From assembly GCA_025936195.1 (NCBI GenBank), contig JAICTW010000242.1:1-5344 (forward strand): a stretch of 5,344 nucleotides of DNA, read 5' to 3'. A program made the translations under genes and the position numbers. Below are positions 1 through 3,511 of the stretch, one piece after another. Positions within the stretch are counted from its first letter, which is position 1. The number at the start of each line of letters is the position of its first letter. The notes beneath the pieces are model-generated. The model was not told the origin of the DNA. It saw only the letters and a list, made by a program, of their open reading frames with translations, and made no database searches. Origin of the DNA: Flavisolibacter sp. Lineage in GTDB: Bacteria > Bacteroidota > Bacteroidia > Chitinophagales > Chitinophagaceae.

Positions 1-123
1 ACCATGCTCACCGATGGCGTGAAGGCGGCAGAGAAAGAAGCAGAGGTGAAAGTGATGGACATTGCAGAACTGATTGCAGCGAGTATGACATCTGGCTCTG
101 ATCAAGATGGCGGCCACACATAA
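1..123 (+). CDS. C-terminal end of an unidentified protein (5' truncated by window edge)
   Basis: Reading from base 1 gives 40 uninterrupted codons ending in TAA at 121-123. The peptide contains a charged, Ala/Glu/Lys-rich stretch (DGVKAAEKEAEVKVMDIAELI) that looks like helix-strand-helix, followed by a short polar tail ending DGGHT. The stretch is more GC-rich than most of the window, which fits coding DNA. The start and most of the gene lie outside the window, so no family can be assigned. The strand-helix end vaguely recalls Rossmann-like small domains such as the DsrE type, but that is only a guess. It converges with the response regulator ending at 177, leaving about 53 bp between them. 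Frame and stop are seen directly; function is unknown. Confidence 0.55.
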   Translation, partial: TMLTDGVKAAEKEAEVKVMDIAELIAASMTSGSDQDGGHT

Positions 124-176
124 GAATACGGACTGCGTTTGCAGTAAAATGGAAAGCGAAGCAAAGCAATTATCAG

Positions 177-596
177 TTACTCTGATTTGTTTGCATTGTG
201 ATAGCAAACGTTTATTAATCTTGATGCAGTCTTTTTAAGTTCTGTAAAATTTATAGGCTTAACAAAATAAGCGGTGTTATGATGCTGAAAGAAGGTTTTG
301 TCAAGCATACTATCCGAGGTACTGAAAATAACAATTGGAATTTTAGCGAGCCCACTATCGTTCCTGATGGAAATAAAGGTTTCTCTCCCATCCATTTTAG
401 GCATGTTTATATCAAGCACAATAAGGCATGGCAGTTTCCCCACTCTTGAAAGTTCCTGAAGTTTGCGTAAAGCATCCATACCATCCTGGGCTTCTATCAA
501 TTCATGATCTACATTTAAATCTTTTAAAGCTTCTTTGAGCATGGCTCTGTCATCAGCATCATCATCTACAAGAAGCAATGTATTCTCAAATTTCAT
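177..596 (-). CDS. single-domain response regulator (CheY-like receiver)
   Basis: A 139-residue protein made of one receiver domain with no output domain, so it probably passes phosphate or a conformational signal between proteins in the cytoplasm. The fold is recognisable in order: the acidic pocket VDDDADD (D11-D13), the phospho-acceptor D62 in LDINMP, a Ser/Thr switch position at S92 in IVIFSTS, and the conserved K113-P114 in YFVKP. The long loop between beta-2 and the phosphorylated Asp is typical of the Rcp1-like receivers that partner phytochrome-type or HAMP kinases. I chose ATG at 596; a GTG two codons upstream (602) is possible. No clear Shine-Dalgarno sequence precedes it. A second receiver gene lies 114 bp upstream on the same strand, so the two may be cotranscribed, though the gap is large enough for a separate promoter. 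No kinase gene is adjacent. Confidence 0.9.
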   Translation of the reverse strand: MKFENTLLLVDDDADDRAMLKEALKDLNVDHELIEAQDGMDALRKLQELSRVGKLPCLIVLDINMPKMDGRETFISIRNDSGLAKIPIVIFSTSDSMLDKTFFQHHNTAYFVKPINFTELKKTASRLINVCYHNANKSE

Positions 597-710
597 CAGC
601 ACGTTGTTTTTTTACTAAAGACAATTTTAAAGCCAATGCCTGATGCGAAAGGATTTTGGACGCAGAACCATTCAAAGTAGTTAACTGCCAGGGCGAGACT
701 TGTAACTATT

Positions 711-1172
711 CTACGATGCCGTATAAGGAACAAAACTGTTATTAATGAAATAATGTCTTTTGATCGGCGGATCATTCTTCCAATCAACCGAAAGAATCAT
801 TTTAATAGCCGTTTTCAAATGATCCGTAATAAAAGGTTTAACCAGATAAAAATCTGCCCGGTGCAGAAAGGATTTTTGAATATCACTCAAATGAGCAGAA
901 CCACTATATACAATAATAGGAATATCTTTAAGCAAAGGATCTTTTCTGATCTCCCGAAGGCATTCATAACCGTTTTTACAAGGCATGTTCAAGTCAAGGA
1001 ACAATAGGTCCACCTGATTAAGATGAAGGAACTGGATCAATTGCTTTCCATCATGCACATAAGAAATCTGCATAAAAGGATATTCCTGTTTGATGATCCT
1101 TTTAAACAGTAAGACATGATCCTTGTCATCGTCTGCCATCAGAATGTGCTTTATCAAGTTTGTTTCCTTCAT
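711..1172 (-). CDS. single-domain response regulator (CheY-like receiver)
   Basis: A 153-residue protein with one receiver domain and a tail of about 30 residues, without a DNA-binding or enzymatic output domain. Hallmarks are the acidic cluster ADDDKDH (D14-D16), the phospho-acceptor D60 in LDLNMP, S90 in IVYSGS at the switch position, and K112-P113 in YLVKPF. It shares the fold with the neighbouring receiver but is clearly diverged from it, so the pair is not a recent duplication. The ATG at 1172 is backed by a purine-rich Shine-Dalgarno-like GAGGAAAG a few bases upstream, unusual in this window. It is the upstream member of a same-strand pair and diverges from the small gene starting at 1466. 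The cognate kinase cannot be told from the sequence. The tail after about residue 128 is not a recognised domain. Confidence 0.9.
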   Translation of the reverse strand: MKETNLIKHILMADDDKDHVLLFKRIIKQEYPFMQISYVHDGKQLIQFLHLNQVDLLFLDLNMPCKNGYECLREIRKDPLLKDIPIIVYSGSAHLSDIQKSFLHRADFYLVKPFITDHLKTAIKMILSVDWKNDPPIKRHYFINNSFVPYTAS

Positions 1173-1465
1173 TCTCTTTCCTCAGTGAAAGATTTTCAAA
1201 TAGAATACCAAATTGCTCTACTAATCAACCCTGCTTGTAATTAAAGCCGAGTACTGCTTATAATTCTATATAATTTTTTCACCGGAGCAACCACATCAAT
1301 AATGAAGAGAAAAGAATCTTTGAAATTTATTCTACATAATTGTCAGCTTCTTCAAAACAATTCCACCGAAAAGCATTGGTCCATTCGAATAAATTTTCAA
1401 CAGCTATAGTTGAGGAGATTACTGGAATAATATTTGCTCTTGCAGTCCACCCGAAAAACCTACCT
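1173..1465. other. intergenic region between divergent genes
   Basis: This 293-bp AT-rich stretch separates the divergent response regulator and the first small paralogue, so it should hold promoters for both. No exact TAnnTTTG box was found on either strand; the closest on the + strand is TAATTTTT at 1271-1278. A 35-codon ORF at 1302-1409 has no recognisable content. No RNA gene or repeat was seen. Confidence 0.4.
1176..1183 (-). promoter_or_regulatory. Shine-Dalgarno-like site of the upstream response regulator
   Basis: On the - strand GAGGAAAG ends three bases before the ATG at 1172, with its AGGA core about six bases from the start. It is the only strong Shine-Dalgarno-like sequence seen ahead of a gene here, and it supports that start. 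Confidence 0.5.
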
Positions 1466-1651
1466 ATGACCCCAAATTTAGCAAACCTCGAAGTGAAGGT
1501 TTTAGAACAAATGTATCTGCAGGAAATAGAAATTCTGAAATTCAAATTGCTAAGCGGCGCCATCGTGAGGGAGGTTCGAAAACAAAAAATCAAAGCAAAT
1601 AAATTGGCACTAGCAATTCATAAAAAAAATCAGCGGTATTATTCCCTGTGA
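1466..1651 (+). CDS. small helical-hairpin protein, paralogue 1 of 3 (unknown function)
   Basis: A 61-residue protein that I do not recognise. It aligns without gaps, from its first methionine, to the proteins at 1712-1933 and 2571-2768. Invariant in all three are M1, L5, L8, L13, Y17, L24, L29 and E36. The pattern suggests two amphipathic helices (about 9-29 and 35-53) joined by a short turn. It shares about 17 of 54 residues with paralogue 2, including G31 and H52, but lacks the Trp at 34 found in both others (Val here), so it is the most divergent. The tail is basic and aromatic, ending QRYYSL. A longer frame back to a TTG at 1340 exists, but the alignment places the start at this ATG. No signal peptide or membrane segment is visible. 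Paralogue 2 follows 60 bp downstream on the same strand. Coding status rests mainly on the paralogy. Confidence 0.65.
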   Translation: MTPNLANLEVKVLEQMYLQEIEILKFKLLSGAIVREVRKQKIKANKLALAIHKKNQRYYSL

Positions 1652-1711
1652 TTTCTTAATGGAGTGATTAACCGGTGCAACGTAACATTATCCACTTTTA
1701 AAATAAACATC

Positions 1712-1933
1712 ATGAAAATGGATTTGCTGAATCTGGATGTGGATGTTTTAAACCGCTTATACAAAGCAAAAGAAAAGGAACTGGAAGAAGCCGTACTAAG
1801 GGGAACTTCATGGGATGAAGTAAGCATTAGAAGAAAAGCGCTTAGTGAACTTTCTTCTGCCCTGCACACAAAACTTTTAAAGGAAGATGTCCATTCGCCG
1901 GAATTTCCTTCAAGACCACAGAATGAAATTTAA
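1712..1933 (+). CDS. small helical-hairpin protein, paralogue 2 of 3 (unknown function)
   Basis: A 73-residue, highly charged protein of unknown function. It reads MKMDLLNLDVDVLNRLY at the start, then a Lys/Glu-rich helix, the turn RGTSWDE at 30-36, and a second helix with SELSSALHTKL. S33 and E36 form a plausible helix capping box beside W34. About 20 of 54 residues match paralogue 3 and about 17 match paralogue 1. The frame is open back to a GTG at 1664, but the three-way alignment places the start at ATG 1712. No Shine-Dalgarno sequence is visible; AATAAAC lies just upstream. The tail after residue 56 (Pro/Ser/Glu-rich) is not shared. It may be cotranscribed with paralogue 1. Its stop overlaps the stop of the opposite-strand gene at 1930. 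The small size and lack of a catalytic motif suggest a binding or regulatory protein; that is inference. Confidence 0.72.
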   Translation: MKMDLLNLDVDVLNRLYKAKEKELEEAVLRGTSWDEVSIRRKALSELSSALHTKLLKEDVHSPEFPSRPQNEI

Positions 1934-2202
1934 TTATCAGCATCAGCTCTTTTGTAATTCATCGCCTTCGTAAGAGACTGTATATGCGATTGAATATAAC
2001 CTCCCAATGCTTCAATAAACTTCGGGTCTATTGGCTGGTCCATTGACCATTTGCTATCACAATAACTTAATCTGCCAAGATACCATCCTTGTATGTAAAT
2101 CAGTAATATGGATGGCACAACATCTTGTAAAGTTTCGAGTGGTTGGGCATAACCCGTCAAAAGCATACCCTGGTAAAGGATAGAAATAGAAATGTTATGC
2201 AT
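1930..2202 (-). CDS. hypothetical protein, 90 aa
   Basis: A 90-residue protein of no family I can name. It begins MHNISISILYQGMLLTGYAQPL, so it has a hydrophobic N-terminal third but no clear signal-peptide cleavage site or full membrane helix. The middle (SILLIYIQGWYLGRL) is beta- or helix-like and rich in aromatics. A distinctive block, KWSMDQPIDPKFIEALGGYI, is followed by a polar helical tail. The balanced composition, with Trp, Pro and Gly in structured positions, argues for a real protein rather than a chance frame. ATG at 2202 is the first start in the frame; no Shine-Dalgarno sequence or exact -7 box was found upstream. It meets paralogue 2 tail to tail with overlapping stop codons. 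Paralogue 3 lies upstream on the same strand, 368 bp away, so cotranscription is uncertain. Confidence 0.6.
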   Translation of the reverse strand: MHNISISILYQGMLLTGYAQPLETLQDVVPSILLIYIQGWYLGRLSYCDSKWSMDQPIDPKFIEALGGYIQSHIQSLTKAMNYKRADADN

Positions 2203-2570
2203 GTGGGTGTTTTTCTATGGTCAGGAAAACAAGTCTTTCTCTTCAGCACATAGCCAAAGGACGACGGCCCTTGATGGCAGACGCGGGCCGTCAGTTCCTC
2301 AGGTATATTTCATAGGTCTGTTTCGGACGGTAGAAGAGAATTTGTACGCTAATTATTTATAGATGGATCATCGTTCTTGAAGGATCATACAACACTGAAG
2401 CCCTGAAGGGATCATGCACTTCTTAAAATTATTCGTATGGTCAAGGCTATTTCTGAAGCTCAGTTGCCAATCAACAAACTTTGTACCAAACAAGCGCAAC
2501 AATAAATTATTGTCGGATGAAGGCAAATGTTTTCAACTTTATCAGATCTTAAATATTTTGAAGGATGTGG
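2203..2570. other. intergenic region with GC-rich hairpin and short GGATCAT repeats
   Basis: No convincing gene lies in this 368-bp gap between two - strand genes. It contains a GC-rich 8-bp hairpin at 2263-2292 and three GGATCAT heptamers at 2365, 2382 and 2409. Short + strand frames at 2217-2315 (32 aa) and 2407-2505 have no recognisable content. The 5' UTR and promoter of the gene starting at 2202 should be here. Confidence 0.4.
2263..2292. other. GC-rich inverted repeat (8-bp stem, 14-nt loop)
   Basis: GACGGCCC at 2263-2270 is the exact reverse complement of GGGCCGTC at 2285-2292. There is no T-run on either side, so it does not look like an intrinsic terminator. It starts 61 bp upstream of the - strand gene at 2202 and would lie in that gene's leader if transcription starts above it. 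It could be a leader structure or a protein-binding palindrome; the function is unknown. Confidence 0.5.
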
Positions 2571-2768
2571 CTATCCGGTTCTTTTGTTGTTCCCGAAATC
2601 TACTTGTCTATGCACAAGTTCTTTTGAAATTTTGCTAAGTGCATTTATTCGTGATTGCTGTTCATTCCAGGAAGCACGGCTAAGGAATTGTTGGGTTAGT
2701 TCAGTATTTACCTTGTGGTATAATGCAATTAACTCATCGGAGCTCAGTGAAGTTAAATCGTACTCCAT
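2571..2768 (-). CDS. small helical-hairpin protein, paralogue 3 of 3 (unknown function)
   Basis: A 65-residue protein of unknown function that aligns without gaps to the two + strand small proteins at 1466 and 1712. It starts MEYDLTSLSSDELIALY, has the turn SRASWNE at 30-36 with the same S33-W34-x-E36 capping pattern as paralogue 2, and a second helix (NALSKISKELVHR). The polar tail ends NNKRTG. It is more Gln/Ser-rich and less charged than paralogue 2, suggesting old divergence. The frame is open to 2813, but the family alignment puts the start at ATG 2768. A promoter-like box (TAATTTTG) ends 27 bp upstream of that start, leaving room for only a short leader, which also argues against the longer version. 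It lies opposite in orientation to its paralogues, so it is not a simple tandem copy. Confidence 0.72.
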   Translation of the reverse strand: MEYDLTSLSSDELIALYHKVNTELTQQFLSRASWNEQQSRINALSKISKELVHRQVDFGNNKRTG

Positions 2769-2795
2769 ACAGCAAGTGTTTATTCGGTTAAGGAA

Positions 2796-2825
2796 CAAAA
2801 TTACCGGTTTCAATTTACCTGAAAA
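2796..2825 (-). promoter_or_regulatory. candidate promoter for small paralogue 3
   Basis: On the - strand TAATTTTG (2803 down to 2796) matches the Bacteroidota -7 consensus TAnnTTTG exactly. A TTTT at 2825-2822, 18 bp upstream, is a poor match in sequence and spacing to the -33 TTTG. Transcription from here would start about 20 nt before the ATG at 2768. Only the -7 match is strong, and an 8-base pattern can occur by chance. Confidence 0.35.
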
Positions 2826-2898
2826 GAATATCTATTTCCTACTCACTTGCTTTGTCATTGATAAAAACCGAACCTTCTGCATATAAGCTATCTGAAAA

Positions 2899-2926
2899 AC
2901 AGAACAAAAAAGGAATGCTGTTCTGT
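2899..2926 (-). terminator. hairpin with T-run, possible - strand terminator
   Basis: ACAGAACA at 2899-2906 pairs with TGTTCTGT at 2919-2926 around a 12-nt loop. Read on the - strand the stem is followed at once by TTTTTC, as in an intrinsic terminator. No - strand gene lies close upstream of it, so what it would terminate is unclear. The stem is short and not GC-rich. Confidence 0.3.
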
Positions 2927-2931
2927 AGCAA

Positions 2932-2966
2932 CAGTTCTGATGAAGATCAGTTGTTTATTTTTTTCA
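2932..2966 (+). terminator. weak hairpin with T-rich tail, possible + strand terminator
   Basis: CTGAT (2937-2941) pairs with ATCAG (2946-2950) around GAAG, and flanking AACA/TGTT can extend the stem past a small internal loop. A T-rich tract follows (2951-2964). It sits about 28 bp before the tRNA-region promoter box and could insulate it from read-through. The short stem makes this a weak call. Confidence 0.25.
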
Positions 2967-2993
2967 ACCTGCAAAAAATATTGTTCTTGTAAT

Positions 2994-3001
2994 TAAATTT
3001 G
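2994..3001 (+). promoter_or_regulatory. candidate -7 box in front of the tRNA-Pro fragment
   Basis: TAAATTTG matches the Bacteroidota -7 consensus TAnnTTTG exactly and lies 6 bp before the first base of the tRNA fragment (3008). No TTTG was found at the -33 distance. It may be the original promoter of the interrupted tRNA gene. A one-base-longer version (TAAATTTTG) lies at the same distance from the complete tRNA. Confidence 0.4.
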
Positions 3002-3004
3002 GGC

Positions 3005-3034
3005 TTTCGGGATGTAGCGCAGCCCGGTAGCGCA
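3005..3034 (+). repeat. direct repeat, left copy (5' part of tRNA-Pro)
   Basis: These 30 bases are identical to 3309-3338, offset by 304 bp. They cover the 5' acceptor strand and whole D arm of tRNA-Pro plus three T's in front. The similarity extends more loosely into the promoter boxes upstream, and the final GGGCCG of the fragment (3051-3056) matches 3356-3361. Confidence 0.9.
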
Positions 3035-3056
3035 TGGCGCTTCGGCGCCAGGGCCG
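3008..3056 (+). pseudogene. truncated tRNA-Pro-like fragment (5' about 49 nt)
   Basis: The fragment carries the 5' acceptor strand (CGGGATG), the D arm (GCGC stem with AGCCCGGTA loop), an anticodon-like arm and the variable loop GGGCC of a tRNA-Pro. It stops one base into the T arm, where homology to the complete copy at 3312 ends. The T arm and 3' acceptor strand are missing, so it cannot mature as a tRNA. The anticodon arm is altered: instead of a 5-bp stem with a 7-nt loop it forms a perfect 6-bp stem, TGGCGC/GCGCCA, closed by a TTCG tetraloop, one base shorter than a normal arm and without a usable anticodon. The nuclease frame begins directly after it. I read it as the left remnant of a tRNA gene interrupted by the cassette. 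Confidence 0.8.
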
Positions 3057-3065
3057 ATGACAAAT

Positions 3066-3334
3066 ATGAACTTTCATGTTTACATATTATGGAGCACGTC
3101 TATTGAAAAATTCTACGTTGGCAGTACTTCAGATATGGAACAACGGTTTGCGCAACATAATCGTGTCAAAGTAAGTTTACATTAAAAGGAAAACCATGGA
3201 TATTGGTGTGGACGCAGGAGTGTTTAAATAGAACGGAAGCAATTCAATTTGAAAACAAAATCAAAAAAAGAGGAATAAAAAGATTTTTGGAAGATATAAA
3301 TTTTGATTTTTCGGGATGTAGCGCAGCCCGGTAG
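3066..3334 (+). pseudogene. GIY-YIG endonuclease, one frameshift, 3' end inside tRNA-Pro
   Basis: The first frame gives 39 residues from ATG 3066: MNFHVYILWS then KFYVGSTSDMEQRFAQHN, the GIY-YIG core with VYI, YVG, R27 and H31-N32, stopping at TAA 3183. The rest of the domain lies in the -1 frame: KFTLKGKPWILVW, then TEAIQFENKIKKRG with the conserved Glu (E63 after correction). One missing base around 3168-3170 (AAA, perhaps once AAAA) restores an 89-residue protein, about the usual size for small single-domain members. All expected catalytic positions survive. After DINFDF the frame enters the tRNA and encodes SGCSAAR, ending at TAG 3332-3334 in the D loop. An in-frame ATG at 3057, touching the tRNA fragment, is an alternative start. 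Such nucleases cut DNA; here the target is presumably the tRNA gene. A sequencing error could explain the frameshift. Confidence 0.85.
3297..3305 (+). promoter_or_regulatory. -7-like box in front of complete tRNA-Pro
   Basis: TAAATTTTG resembles the consensus TAnnTTTG with one extra base in the spacer. It lies 6 bp before the tRNA, exactly as the box at 2994-3001 lies before the fragment. It is also coding sequence of the nuclease (the DINF region). No -33 TTTG at proper spacing was found. It may let the restored tRNA be transcribed independently. Confidence 0.3.
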
Positions 3335-3338
3335 CGCA
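3309..3338 (+). repeat. direct repeat, right copy (5' part of tRNA-Pro)
   Basis: Identical over 30 bases to 3005-3034. In this copy the sequence doubles as the last codons and stop of the nuclease frame and as the 5' acceptor strand and D arm of the functional tRNA. Confidence 0.9.
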
Positions 3339-3385
3339 CCACGTTCGGGACGTGGGGGCCGCTGGTTCGAATCCAGTCATCCCGA
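3312..3385 (+). tRNA. tRNA-Pro (anticodon CGG)
   Basis: A complete 74-nt cloverleaf decoding CCG. The acceptor stem pairs CGGGATG (3312-3318) with CATCCCG (3378-3384), with discriminator A3385. The D arm is GCGC/GCGC with loop AGCCCGGTA. The anticodon stem CCACG/CGTGG encloses the 7-nt loop TTCGGGA, with CGG at 3346-3348. The variable loop is GGGCC. The T arm is GCTGG/CCAGT with one G-T pair and the standard TTCGAAT loop. The CCA end is not encoded and must be added after transcription. The 5' end overlaps the last 23 bases of the nuclease frame. By structure it should be functional. Its 5' part probably came with the inserted cassette while its 3' part is native. Confidence 0.97.
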
Positions 3386-3387
3386 CT

Positions 3388-3425
3388 AAACAAACAAGAC
3401 AGCTTTTATGCTGCCTTGTTTGTTT
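3388..3425. terminator. bidirectional intrinsic terminator between tRNA-Pro and the DUF4142 gene
   Basis: A 16-bp stem with one mismatch (A3399 opposite C3414), starting AAACAAACAAG on the left arm and ending CTTGTTTGTTT on the right, encloses the 6-nt loop TTTTAT. It starts three bases after the tRNA. The stem base is A-rich on one side and T-rich on the other, so it works in either direction. It can end the tRNA transcript on + and the lipoprotein transcript (stop at 3512) on -. Confidence 0.8.
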
Positions 3426-3511
3426 ATACAATTACATCTTCCGGAAACACCAATTTTTAAACTTTACTGTTTACCTGAAAGTGGCGGAACTCACATTATT
3501 TTTGTGTTGAT

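Larger units (their letters stand above)
3057..3361 (+). mobile_element. putative tRNA-targeting GIY-YIG cassette (about 305 bp)
   Basis: The interval starts where tRNA homology of the left fragment ends (3056) and finishes at the matching position of the complete tRNA (3361). Removing it joins the fragment to the remaining T arm and 3' acceptor strand, giving a 73-nt tRNA-Pro-like gene next to its terminator. The unit carries a GIY-YIG nuclease frame, a -7-like box and a replacement 5' two-thirds of tRNA-Pro, so insertion would leave a whole tRNA. The structure is seen directly; mobility and the insertion mechanism are inferred. The exact ends are uncertain by several bases because both junctions share GGGCCG. 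Confidence 0.6.

Noticed and set aside
132..145. ACTGC-GTTT-GCAGT hairpin between the convergent genes at the left edge
   Set aside because: Only 5 bp with no T-run on either strand; too weak to call a terminator.
1302..1409. 35-codon + strand ORF with ATG start
   Set aside because: Composition looks random, it has no paralogue or motif, and no good ribosome binding site.
1340..1465. Longer N-terminus of paralogue 1 starting at TTG 1340
   Set aside because: The paralogues share no such extension, and all three align exactly from the internal ATG (1466 here).
2217..2315. 32-residue + strand ORF (MVRKTSLSLQHI...) across the GC-rich hairpin
   Set aside because: Too short, no family resemblance, and the codon pattern is explained by the GC-rich palindrome.
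2407..2505. Short + strand frame with internal ATG 2437 (MVKAISEAQLPINKL...)
   Set aside because: Only 22 residues from the ATG, with no supporting motif or leader.
3008..3056. Left tRNA-like sequence as a functional tRNA
   Set aside because: It lacks the T arm and 3' acceptor strand, and its anticodon loop is destroyed.
3165..3175. Programmed -1 frameshifting in the nuclease gene
   Set aside because: No X-XXY-YYZ slippery heptamer or clear downstream stimulator; a single-base loss in an A-run is simpler.
3008..3385. Group I intron or CRISPR-like repeat explanation for the duplicated tRNA sequence
   Set aside because: Only two copies, no spacer periodicity, and no intron core was recognised; the right copy is a complete tRNA rather than a 3' exon.
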